A program made the translations under genes and the position numbers. From NCBI RefSeq assembly GCF_002843385.1, contig NZ_MVDE01000037.1, positions 1 through 48,756 of the forward strand: 48,756 nucleotides of DNA, given 5' to 3'. How positions within the stretch are numbered: position 1 is the stretch's first letter; every line of letters starts with the position of its first letter. Source of the stretch: Labilibaculum manganireducens. Its GTDB lineage: Bacteria; Bacteroidota; Bacteroidia; Bacteroidales; Marinifilaceae. Below are positions 17,985-25,956 of the stretch, piece by piece. The notes under the pieces were generated by a model. It did not search any database, had not been told where the DNA came from, and saw nothing but the letters and a program-made list of their open reading frames with translations.

Positions 17985-18659
17985 ATGGAAATGGAACAAA
18001 CAACACGGATTGCCAAAGATGAAATCCCTTTTGAAAAATTGGAGAAGGTAGGCATCAAAAGAGATTTTGTAGACCGAATGGAAAGTCAGGAATTGAAAGA
18101 TTTTTTAAATGGTTTTCGATCAGCTAAACTCTATACGGTAAATGCTAAAATCAATGAGGAAAACTTTCGGATTCCCACGAAAATTCGCCTGCAAAAACTG
18201 GAGAATGGAAGCGTGAACATTAAAGTGCATCCCATTCAAAGATTACATATCCCGGAGGAATATATGCAGCACAAATTTACCAAGCAGGAAAAAACAGCCT
18301 TACTTGAAAACAGGAATCTGGGTAAAACTTTAGAATTAAAAGGAAGAGATGGAAAGAAGGATCATTATTATCTGTCCATAGATCCCAAAACCAATGAACT
18401 GATTCCACTTCGGACAAAACACATTCGGGTACCGGAGAAAATAAAAGGAGCTTCTTTATCAGAAGAGCAAAAACAGAAACTGGCAGCAGGAAAGAAAATC
18501 ACTTTGGATGGGATGACCGGGAAGAATGGCAAAAAGTTTTCAGCATCTCTCCAGGTAGATGCCGCCAACCGAAGCATTAATTTTTCCGGATTCAAGCAGG
18601 AGAAAGAACTGGAGCAAAAAGCCGAAAAGAAGAAAGGAGCCAAACAGAAAGTTGGTTAG
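17985..18659 (+). CDS. DUF3945-like ICE accessory protein
   Basis: 224-aa hydrophilic, Lys-rich protein. It contains two repeats of a small module with similar layout, KFTKQEKTALLENRNLGKTLELKGRDGKK near residue 95 and LSEEQKQKLAAGKKITLDGMTGKNGKK near residue 165 (split here for reading), the pattern found in DUF3945/DUF4099-type proteins of Bacteroidota mobile elements. The family often accompanies topoisomerase and mobilisation genes. Biochemical function is unknown. It is 22 bp after the coupling-protein gene. Confidence 0.7.
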   Translation: MEMEQTTRIAKDEIPFEKLEKVGIKRDFVDRMESQELKDFLNGFRSAKLYTVNAKINEENFRIPTKIRLQKLENGSVNIKVHPIQRLHIPEEYMQHKFTKQEKTALLENRNLGKTLELKGRDGKKDHYYLSIDPKTNELIPLRTKHIRVPEKIKGASLSEEQKQKLAAGKKITLDGMTGKNGKKFSASLQVDAANRSINFSGFKQEKELEQKAEKKKGAKQKVG

Positions 18660-18787
18660 AAAAATGAAGGTACTTGAGTTCGTTTGAGGAAGATCGTTCC
18701 AACGAATGGGAGGCCTTCCTTTTTTTAAGAATATAAAACCACAAAACAGACTTAAAAAGAATCTGTAAAGAGAGGCATGCAAGATGT

Positions 18788-18806
18788 GTTTTTGTAATAC
18801 AAAAAC
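18788..18806. repeat. 8-bp inverted repeat upstream of mob genes, oriT candidate
   Basis: GTTTTTGT (18788-18795) and ACAAAAAC (18799-18806) form a perfect 8-bp dyad around AAT, 75 bp before the MobC-like start. In Bacteroidota mobilisable elements the transfer origin usually lies immediately upstream of the mob genes and carries such an inverted repeat beside the nick site. The nick site itself is not recognisable, so this is a candidate only. Confidence 0.35.
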
Positions 18807-18881
18807 TCTTGTGCCTTCTGGCAGGAACCTTTCATCTCAGATGAAAAGCTTGATTCTGCGAAGGCTAATAAATGAAAAGAT

Positions 18882-19259
18882 ATGAGACCCAAAACAGCAG
18901 ATCATGATAAATTGGGTGAAGGGGTTCGGATTCGATTGACGGAACTGGAAAAGAGATTGCTGTTGAAAAGATCTCAGAAGGAAGGCTATCGGACCATTAG
19001 TGATTTTTGCAGGGCAAAGCTGGTTAAGAAACGGGAAATCAAAAAAATAGAGGTCAGCAAAGAATTTGTGATGATTACCAAAAAGCTGGACTATGATCTC
19101 AATAAAATTGGCGTGAATCTTAACCAGGTTTCCAGAAACATTAACGCTCAACATGTTTATCAATTCACAGCTTCAGATCGAGACGTTTTTATGAAGGTTT
19201 TGCAAGAACTTCGAAATTGTTTTTCAGTTTTGCAGAATTACATGGATATGATAGAATAA
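18882..19259 (+). CDS. MobC-like relaxosome accessory protein (ribbon-helix-helix)
   Basis: 125-aa protein beginning MRPKTADHDKLGEGVRIRLTELEKRLLLKRSQ. The N-terminal RIRLTELEKRLL...GYRTISDFCRAKL is a ribbon-helix-helix DNA-binding segment, and the C-terminus contains DLNKIGVNLNQVSRNINA, the MobC signature (often NLNQIARKAN). Such proteins bind oriT and help the relaxase nick. It precedes the relaxase by 17 bp, forming a standard mobilisation pair. Confidence 0.85.
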   Translation: MRPKTADHDKLGEGVRIRLTELEKRLLLKRSQKEGYRTISDFCRAKLVKKREIKKIEVSKEFVMITKKLDYDLNKIGVNLNQVSRNINAQHVYQFTASDRDVFMKVLQELRNCFSVLQNYMDMIE

Positions 19260-19276
19260 AGCTAAAAGTCTTTCAC

Positions 19277-20185
19277 ATGGTCATTGTGATCCATCAAACC
19301 GCAAGTACTGATAATGCTTTTCTTTATAATGAGAAGAAAGTGGAGGAGAAGCATGCTACATTTTTCCATAGTCGAAACACCAAAGCTATTAACCCCTTTT
19401 TATACGATAAAAAGCACCGTTTAAAAGAGTTTACAGATATTGAAAAGCTAAATCCTCGGGTTAAGAATAAATGTCTTCATATCTCCTTTAATCCATCTAC
19501 AGATGATTATCTAAAATTAGGTGATAAGATAATTCGGGAGGAGATGGATAAGCTGATGCAGCATATGGGCTATGGTAATCAGCCTTACTTTATCTACAAG
19601 CATAAAGATTTGGATAGAGTCCATTTTCATATCGTTTCATCAAGAATTGATCGTCATACAGGCAAGAAAATCAAAGATAATCATGAGAGACAAAAGGTTC
19701 AAAACTTCATAAAGGAATTAGAGCTTAGACATCAGTTGGATAATAAAAATATGATTGAGAAAGCGGTATTCAAGTTCTCAGCACGAAGTAGAAATATCAA
19801 GCAAAGCCTAGAACATCTTTTTTATCATTTGAATCAACTGGACATGTTGCAATCTAAAGAGCAGTATGAGCAGTATCTGAAGCTCTTCAATGTAGAAATT
19901 AGAAAATCGGGAAGAGGGCATATCGTTGTCGTTACTGATGGGAATGGTAAAGTGATTCGTTATCCGATTCGATTGTCAAAATTCAAAGAACAACCCAAAT
20001 TCTATCAGAAACAAAAAGAAAAGGTTGATAAGAATGAGCACATATCAGAAGAAAGAAAGCTCAGAAAGGCCGGCTTCAAAACAGATTTTTTGAAAGAACT
20101 GCTTTGGCAGATTAGAAAGAGAGATCAAAATCAAGAGCTAAAGAAAGAGTATCGTGTGAGAAGCAAGAGAAAGAAGAAGAGGTAG
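19277..20185 (+). CDS. MOB-family relaxase
   Basis: 302-aa DNA relaxase that nicks oriT and leads the strand into the recipient. Start at ATG 19277. Motif I tyrosine is probably Tyr17 in AFLYNEKKVEEKHATFFHS. The metal-binding histidines lie in KDLDRVHFHIVSSRIDRHTG (motif III, about residues 112-131). A basic C-terminus (KKEYRVRSKRKKKR) follows. It is somewhat shorter than many Bacteroides MobB relaxases and carries no helicase domain. Its codon use is more AT-rich than the tra genes, like the cargo that follows. Confidence 0.88.
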   Translation: MVIVIHQTASTDNAFLYNEKKVEEKHATFFHSRNTKAINPFLYDKKHRLKEFTDIEKLNPRVKNKCLHISFNPSTDDYLKLGDKIIREEMDKLMQHMGYGNQPYFIYKHKDLDRVHFHIVSSRIDRHTGKKIKDNHERQKVQNFIKELELRHQLDNKNMIEKAVFKFSARSRNIKQSLEHLFYHLNQLDMLQSKEQYEQYLKLFNVEIRKSGRGHIVVVTDGNGKVIRYPIRLSKFKEQPKFYQKQKEKVDKNEHISEERKLRKAGFKTDFLKELLWQIRKRDQNQELKKEYRVRSKRKKKR

Positions 20186-20308
20186 AAAATGGTATTTTTC
20201 TATACTATCTTGCAAAGAGAAAAAGTTATTTCCGATTTTTCTTTTGAGCTAAATAATGGCTCCAAAAAAATCAGAATAACTTTACTTACACACGTTATGC
20301 GATACTGC

Positions 20309-20662
20309 TTAAAATTCCTTTAAGAGCATTTCAAGACGCTTGAATTGCTCTTGATAAATCGTAAACTTATCATAAATATAGACATTAGGGTTATTATCTT
20401 GAGCAACTCGCCTTTTTGTTTTTTGGCTTAAAAAATATTCACAGATATATTTCAATCGTCCTAGTTTTTCTTTATCAGAGATTTCTTCAATCATATCTAA
20501 TGCGAGAGTGTTCATATCTTCTGCTAATTGTTTTGGAATACCTCTAACAAACCCTGTAGGGTTGACCATTATATCAACTTTACTTTTTTTCAAACATTTA
20601 TTCAAATAACTTTGATACATTAGTATTTCAAACTTTTCTTTTTCTTCTTTTGTCAGAATCAT
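20309..20662 (-). CDS. Hypothetical 117-aa protein downstream of qatD
   Basis: Hydrophilic, helical 117-aa protein with no signal or membrane segment (MILTKEEKEKFEILMYQ ... LEMLLKEF). It follows the Qat operon in the same direction, about 160 bp after the qatD stop, and converges with the relaxase gene. It may be independent of Qat or an accessory gene. No family is recognised. Confidence 0.5.
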   Translation of the reverse strand: MILTKEEKEKFEILMYQSYLNKCLKKSKVDIMVNPTGFVRGIPKQLAEDMNTLALDMIEEISDKEKLGRLKYICEYFLSQKTKRRVAQDNNPNVYIYDKFTIYQEQFKRLEMLLKEF

Positions 20663-20823
20663 ATCTTTTACTATTTATGGATACTATGCTTAATGCTTGT
20701 ATATCTGAACAGTAATAAAATCAAACTAGTATTTTGCCTCCTTCCTATAATATATACTGTCCTAAAACAAGTGCTCTTTTCTAAATACCTCTAATTATTG
20801 AGAATTGGATTGTGAGATACCGA

Positions 20824-21552
20824 TCATTGTATAAGAGCTTTAAAATTATTCCAAAGAATTGTTTGCATTGCTATATAATCTTGATTCAAAACAATTGCTA
20901 ACTCTTTGACGATATTATTAATGTTTATAGGAGTAAAAGGTTTATCATTATACTTTACAAATGGAGCGTCAGTTTCCAATAGTAATCTTTCTAAAGGAAT
21001 CATTTTAATTAATTCTTTGCCAGAATTAGAATTTACCATTGAGTAGTTTATAGAAAAGTAATACCCATTTTCAATAGCTTGTTCAAGTATTGTTTTATTA
21101 CCTGAATACCAATGCAAAATTATTTTACCATTAAAATTTCCACCAATAATAGATACGACTTCTTTAGAACTCATTCTTGAATGAATAGTCAATATCTTAT
21201 TCCCTATAATATTACAGCGATCAATGAGTTCTGTAAAAAAAGAAATTTGCAAATCTTTAGACCCCTTACTAGTTTTAAAATCCAAACCTACCTCACCTAT
21301 ATATTTTGCCTCATTAAGTAATGTCCACATTTGAGGAATATGATGCTCATATTGAGATAACAATTCAGGATGAAAGCCCAATGCAGGTCTAATATACTTA
21401 CTTGATAAACTGTTCTTTAGTTTAGTATATAGAATAGGTAAGTTAGTAACTGCTATTGTGTAAATTTCATTTTGATCAATCTCTCTGATAATTTCTTTCG
21501 ATGATTTGAATAAATCTAAATGAAAATGAGTGTCGTATAAATGATTAGCCAT
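20824..21552 (-). CDS. qatD: QatD, TatD-like metal-dependent DNase of the Qat defence system
   Basis: 242-aa TIM-barrel hydrolase of the TatD family. Metal ligands are visible in order: YDTHFHLD (His9, His11), YIGEVGLDF (Glu), ILTIHSRMSS (His), KIILHWYSG (His) and LLLETDAPF (Asp). It is last in the qatABCD operon and overlaps qatC by 8 bp. In the described Qat system the nuclease is required for phage protection. The neighbours distinguish it from housekeeping TatD. Confidence 0.92.
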   Translation of the reverse strand: MANHLYDTHFHLDLFKSSKEIIREIDQNEIYTIAVTNLPILYTKLKNSLSSKYIRPALGFHPELLSQYEHHIPQMWTLLNEAKYIGEVGLDFKTSKGSKDLQISFFTELIDRCNIIGNKILTIHSRMSSKEVVSIIGGNFNGKIILHWYSGNKTILEQAIENGYYFSINYSMVNSNSGKELIKMIPLERLLLETDAPFVKYNDKPFTPININNIVKELAIVLNQDYIAMQTILWNNFKALIQ

Positions 21553-22840
21553 TGTACTTATCTAATAATGTAGTTAGTTCATTCATGCCTCTTCTATACA
21601 ACTTTTTAAAATTATCTTGATTTGAGGCTATGGGACCAGATTCTTGAATTTTAAAAGAAGTATTAGAATTGGTTGTTTTATAATCAAGGATTCCAATTTT
21701 GTAAGAATTTAACTCAGTAACTGCTTTACCAATATTAAAGTCTTTATCTCGATAAACAGAACTATCTGCTCCATAGGCTTTTTCAATTGATGCCCTTCTA
21801 ATAATACAAGGCAAACAAGTACCACAATGAGATGGTGCATTCTCCCTTTGGTAACGACCTAAATCAGGATGTGAACAAGACATAGTTTTAGTAATATTCC
21901 TTTTAATGAAAGCTGGCACTTTACAATTTTGAATCATCTCTCCTTTAGTAAAGAATTGATATGGGTTTACTAATTCAATCTTAATATCCATATTTGTAAG
22001 CAATAGTTGTAATAGATTCATATAATATGGGTGAGTTGTTCTAGTACTACTACTACCTAGTCGAGTATTTGTAAGTGGTATATTTAACGAAATCAATCCG
22101 TTTTCAGGAATATAAAGTTTTATATCTTTATCAACTGCTGAAGCTAGAATAATAGCATGTGCAAAAAACATAAAGGAGCGGGTTCTTGTTGAATCCTCAA
22201 TACCTTTTATTGGAGCTGCAAAGAAGTTGAAAAATTGCTTTTCATCTAAGTCAAATTCTTTTGTAAGTTCTGACTTTACATTGTTTTGATATTCAAGTAC
22301 ACCTTTGCCACCACCATAGTGTCCTACGAAGGCAATGTTTTTATTTTCACTCAATAAATCTATTGCACCGATAAAAGAGTCGAGTCCGCCAGATAGCATA
22401 CAAAAAGCATCAGGAGAATACTTCTTTTTTGTTTTTATAATACCAGCTGATACCTTTTTCTCTTTTTCATTTAATTCTCTTTTTCTAAATTCAAATTGCC
22501 ATATATCACCACTTAAAAAAGAAATCATTTTTTCAAGTAAAAACTTGTTTTCATTCCATTTATCGAGCTCTAATACAGGCATGTAAATTTTCATTTCTCT
22601 GGTCCAAGCATCATAAGTACCACTTCTTAATACTTTACGGTCAGCATAATATACCATTAAAGAAATGTAAAATAAATCGAGAGCCTCATTTGAAAAGAAT
22701 TTAGGAAATTGAAAAAGCCTTCTATAATATTGATAAAATGTCCAATGGTATGATTTTTTATCTGTTAGGTTGACTTCAAAGACAGATCTATCCACAGAAA
22801 AGTCATCACTATTATTCAATTTGCAAACCATATGATTCAT
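21545..22840 (-). CDS. qatC: QatC, QueC-like enzyme of the Qat defence system
   Basis: 431-aa protein with a QueC-like PP-loop ATP pyrophosphatase core: FCMLSGGLDSFIGAIDLL (SGGxDS motif, about residues 148-155). A C-terminal Cys cluster (CSHPDLGRYQ...HCGTCLPCIIRR) matches the zinc site of QueC. It is nearly twice the length of QueC, with an additional N-terminal domain of about 140 residues as in QatC. It overlaps qatB by 4 bp and qatD by 8 bp. QueC makes the 7-cyano-7-deazaguanine nucleobase; the QatC substrate is inferred to be related, possibly acting on QatB. Confidence 0.93.
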   Translation of the reverse strand: MNHMVCKLNNSDDFSVDRSVFEVNLTDKKSYHWTFYQYYRRLFQFPKFFSNEALDLFYISLMVYYADRKVLRSGTYDAWTREMKIYMPVLELDKWNENKFLLEKMISFLSGDIWQFEFRKRELNEKEKKVSAGIIKTKKKYSPDAFCMLSGGLDSFIGAIDLLSENKNIAFVGHYGGGKGVLEYQNNVKSELTKEFDLDEKQFFNFFAAPIKGIEDSTRTRSFMFFAHAIILASAVDKDIKLYIPENGLISLNIPLTNTRLGSSSTRTTHPYYMNLLQLLLTNMDIKIELVNPYQFFTKGEMIQNCKVPAFIKRNITKTMSCSHPDLGRYQRENAPSHCGTCLPCIIRRASIEKAYGADSSVYRDKDFNIGKAVTELNSYKIGILDYKTTNSNTSFKIQESGPIASNQDNFKKLYRRGMNELTTLLDKYNG

Positions 22841-23700
22841 AGCATATCCTCCATTACTTTATAGCATTGATTATATAGGCTTTCCACCTCTTTACTTACA
22901 TTTCCATTAAAATCAATTTGTGAGAAATCATTACCTTTTAGGGTCGTTTCCACTTTAGAATTAATATATTCTTTTAGTTCCTTTTCTTTGCTAATTGCAT
23001 CTGCTGGAGAAGATGATTTAGTTTCAATTCGACTGCCTAAATCATTAATTATACGCTCATATATGTATGATTCTATTTGAATTGGAATCATATCATTCAA
23101 TAGCTCTTTATCAATTTTATCTAATGTAGAAATATCTTTGTTTTCATCATCAATTCTTTCGTAAAGAACCTCCATTGTTCTAATTATAGCTTTTCTCGCA
23201 ACAGAGTCTTCTTTAGTTACAGGTACTGGTGCTAAACGGTTAATTACATCATTCAGAATATCCTTTGCAGCCCTTCCTTCATAATCAATTTTATATTGAG
23301 ATAATGTTTCTCTAATTCCTTGATTAGAACTATTGATTAAGAACTGTCCGAAACTTGCAGTTGATTTAATACCACTCGAAGCTGATTTTGCTGCTCTTTT
23401 CGCACCACCATGAGCTTTTACGTAAGTTGCAACTGCTCTCTTATAGTTGTTTGAAGTTCCTGATGCGTATCGAGACATATTTTTCTTAGCTGTACTCCAG
23501 CTAGAATCAATATTATTTGAGTTTTGTTGATTCTCTTGGCCATCATCACCATTATCAGATTCATCATTCCCGTTTTGAGTTTCTTCATTTGATTCTTGTG
23601 GATTATCACTTTCCGGTGAATCAGGGAATGAAGTATCTTCAAAATCATCTGGTAATAGAGGATTGCCAGAGGGACCATTGTACATGCTTGAGGTTCCCAT
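22837..23700 (-). CDS. qatB: QatB of the Qat defence system
   Basis: 287-aa protein. The N-terminus MGTSSMYNGPSGNPLLPDDF is the hallmark of QatB, with Gly after Met. It is followed by an acidic, Asn/Glu/Asp/Gln-rich disordered stretch (about residues 20-68). Then comes a conserved segment TAKKNMSRYASGTSNNYKRA with Gly/Ala/Lys-rich continuation (GGAKRAAKSASSGIKSTASF), and a helical C-terminal half. No enzyme motif is visible. Located 7 bp after qatA and overlapping qatC by 4 bp. The free Gly2 after Met removal may be the acceptor of a QatC-dependent modification (inference). Confidence 0.9.
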   Translation of the reverse strand: MGTSSMYNGPSGNPLLPDDFEDTSFPDSPESDNPQESNEETQNGNDESDNGDDGQENQQNSNNIDSSWSTAKKNMSRYASGTSNNYKRAVATYVKAHGGAKRAAKSASSGIKSTASFGQFLINSSNQGIRETLSQYKIDYEGRAAKDILNDVINRLAPVPVTKEDSVARKAIIRTMEVLYERIDDENKDISTLDKIDKELLNDMIPIQIESYIYERIINDLGSRIETKSSSPADAISKEKELKEYINSKVETTLKGNDFSQIDFNGNVSKEVESLYNQCYKVMEDML

Positions 23701-23707
23701 ATTATAA

Positions 23708-25519
23708 TTATTTTAATTCAATACTAATAGCGTTTTTCAATCTAGGATTATCTTTCTTCCATTTTCCAAGTAGCTCATTTATTTCTGTTGTTTTATTTGC
23801 GATAGTAGCAAACTCTTTAATACGCGGAATAAATGAGGCCTTAACAATATTACTCGGTATAGCATTTAAACAGACTACCGTTTCCGTATAGATTTCCTCT
23901 CGACTCCCCCCCCAAGAAATAAACGACTTAAACAAATCGGCAGAAATATCTGAGGCAATTTCTATTTCTGAAATAATTGCTTTAAGAACTTGTATTGCCT
24001 CAAAATCACTAATCTGTTTAGCTTTCTTAAGAGATTCTCCTCTTGCAGAATCACTACCCGATAATAATCCTTTCAATATGTTTTCGGCTTCAAAGCTTAG
24101 TTGTTGAATTTCTGAAGTACTCCTTAATTGAAGACTTTCTCGTGAAAAATAAAAGTATGGTTGCAAATTGATTCCACTCAACTTTGGTTCTATTTTTATC
24201 CAATTGATAAACCAATCATCATCTTTCCACAGCTTAAGTTTGTCGACCACATCCCATTCATCATTTTCAATTGATTTTATTTCTCCTGGCAACCCCTTTT
24301 CAATTGATTGCATTTCACCTAGCTCTTTGAATACATTATCTTTGAAATATTCAAGCAGCATCAGTTTCGATAAAACTCTCTTATCCAAATCTATCCCTTT
24401 TATTCTTGCCATTGTAATTCGCATAGAAAGTGAATTCAAAAAGCGTTTACAATGCCTAGGATTGCCATTCAATCCCTTTGAGAGTACCCCTGATAATTGG
24501 TTAGATAAAGCAATTACCTCTTTTAGTTTTTCTTCAATTACAGGGAATTTACCTTCAATTAAGCTAAATGACATTGAAAAGTTTAAGAAATCTTTTTGCC
24601 TTTCTTCTTGAATAAATTTCAAAACATCAACATGTTTTTCTTTTAATTCGAACTTTAATAAAAGACACATAATATAAAACTGTACTTCTTTATATCCAAG
24701 CTGTGGTATTTTAACAGGATATTGAATTATTTTCTCCAAGTATTCTTTACTTATGTCTATGTGATTTCCTTTTATTTCAGGGAACTTTTTACGAACAGCA
24801 TACATTACTTGACGCTCATCAGAACCAATTATAAATGAAGTCCCTTTGGCAAAAAGGAATAGACGAATAGCTTCGAAAGTTTCAAGTATTGTATCTGGAT
24901 TACATCTATCTAATTCGTCAATGAATACAACTAACCTTTTAATCTCTGTTTTCTCGAGTAATTCAGCGAAATCACTATGAAATGATTTCAGGTTCTTTCT
25001 TATTTCATCACTTTTAAGAGTTTTTCCAAGAACTCCTTTTATATCTTCTTCGGAAATATCTCCTGCTTTTTCTTTTGCTTTGGATAAAACTGATTGCAAG
25101 GTTATATCTGCAATGGTTCCAATACCTCCAGTCAACATAAAATCTAGCCCATATTTAGCCCCCTTGCTAGCGAGTTTAAAAAAATCAATGTTTTTGTATA
25201 ACCTTTCAATAATATCTTTCGCGTTATTAGCAGTAGTTACCTTTTTGTTTATTTCATCTAATATTGTACCAATTAAAGCTGTTTTTGCATCCTCATATCC
25301 TTCAAATAACCAACCATTAAATTTTAAACACAAATAATCCTCGTTGCTTGATAATTCTTTTAAAGTCATCTCTATAAGACTTGATTTACCACTACCCCAA
25401 TCTCCATAGACTCCAATACTTGAAGGAGATAAATCATCGTTTTCAATGATATCTTTTGTTACACCTATTAAATAATCAAAATCTAATAGATCTATATTGG
25501 TTTCACTATCTTTCCACAT
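23708..25519 (-). CDS. qatA: QatA, KAP-family P-loop ATPase of the Qat defence system
   Basis: 603-aa ATPase of the KAP family. Walker A is YGDWGSGKSSLIEMTL (about residues 37-52) and Walker B is RLVVFIDELDRCNPDTIL (about residues 193-210), followed by the FIIGSDERQVMYAVRKKFP sensor region. The KAP membrane-type insertion lies between (ASKGAKYGLDFMLTGGIGTIADI). First gene of the operon qatABCD, transcribed leftward from the AT-rich region shared with the divergent abiE operon. In the family the ATPase is essential for defence; the phage trigger is unknown. Confidence 0.93.
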   Translation of the reverse strand: MWKDSETNIDLLDFDYLIGVTKDIIENDDLSPSSIGVYGDWGSGKSSLIEMTLKELSSNEDYLCLKFNGWLFEGYEDAKTALIGTILDEINKKVTTANNAKDIIERLYKNIDFFKLASKGAKYGLDFMLTGGIGTIADITLQSVLSKAKEKAGDISEEDIKGVLGKTLKSDEIRKNLKSFHSDFAELLEKTEIKRLVVFIDELDRCNPDTILETFEAIRLFLFAKGTSFIIGSDERQVMYAVRKKFPEIKGNHIDISKEYLEKIIQYPVKIPQLGYKEVQFYIMCLLLKFELKEKHVDVLKFIQEERQKDFLNFSMSFSLIEGKFPVIEEKLKEVIALSNQLSGVLSKGLNGNPRHCKRFLNSLSMRITMARIKGIDLDKRVLSKLMLLEYFKDNVFKELGEMQSIEKGLPGEIKSIENDEWDVVDKLKLWKDDDWFINWIKIEPKLSGINLQPYFYFSRESLQLRSTSEIQQLSFEAENILKGLLSGSDSARGESLKKAKQISDFEAIQVLKAIISEIEIASDISADLFKSFISWGGSREEIYTETVVCLNAIPSNIVKASFIPRIKEFATIANKTTEINELLGKWKKDNPRLKNAISIELK

Positions 25520-25900
25520 AAGGTTATTTTTGAATAAAGTCTCTGTCGTTTGCTTTGTATGTTGGCAGAGATAGTTTCACAAAACTCAATTCTCTTAGGT
25601 TAAACTCCCATCAGATTATCTTTTTTATTATCAAGGATCTATTCTTAGTAATCATAGGTATGAGAATTTGTATACTATAACATACAGAAGTCAAGTAAAG
25701 TTATTAAATATAATCTAAGATTAATACTGTCAAGTCTGTCAACTTTATTATATAGATAAATTATATTTAAAAGAGATCAGTATTTCTATAATGAATACCA
25801 TATTTTATGGTGATGTTTTTTTTTCATAAGTAGTATACTTTCGTAGTAAACAGCGATCTAGTAAATACAGTAATATTGTATATGAGATAGTTTTTTTATA
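25520..25900. other. AT-rich divergent regulatory region between qatA and abiEi
   Basis: Very AT-rich stretch with no ORF of coding character. It must hold the leftward qat promoter, but no clear TTTG / TAnnTTTG pair could be placed. The rightward abiE control sites lie at its right end (25906-25956). Confidence 0.45.
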
Positions 25901-25905
25901 CATTT

Positions 25906-25956
25906 GTTCACAAATATTAAACGTTCACGTTTCGTGAACACTATAAAATTGTGAAC
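25906..25956 (+). promoter_or_regulatory. Nested-dyad operator of the abiE operon
   Basis: Four copies of one hexamer are arranged symmetrically: GTTCAC at 25906-25911 and 25923-25928, and its complement GTGAAC at 25934-25939 and 25951-25956. Inner and outer pairs share the same centre at 25931, with start-to-start steps 17, 11 and 17. The inner pair extends to GTTCACG-TTT-CGTGAAC. The last copy abuts the abiEi ATG. AbiEi antitoxins are known to repress their own promoter by binding inverted repeats, so this is the probable autoregulatory site. Confidence 0.8.

Noticed and set aside
20824-21552. Housekeeping TatD DNase
   Set aside because: Motifs alone would fit, but the 8-bp overlap with qatC places it in the Qat operon.
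21545-22840. Housekeeping QueC (queuosine biosynthesis)
   Set aside because: Nearly twice QueC length, extra N-terminal domain, no queD/queE neighbours, and an overlapping operon with QatA, QatB and QatD.
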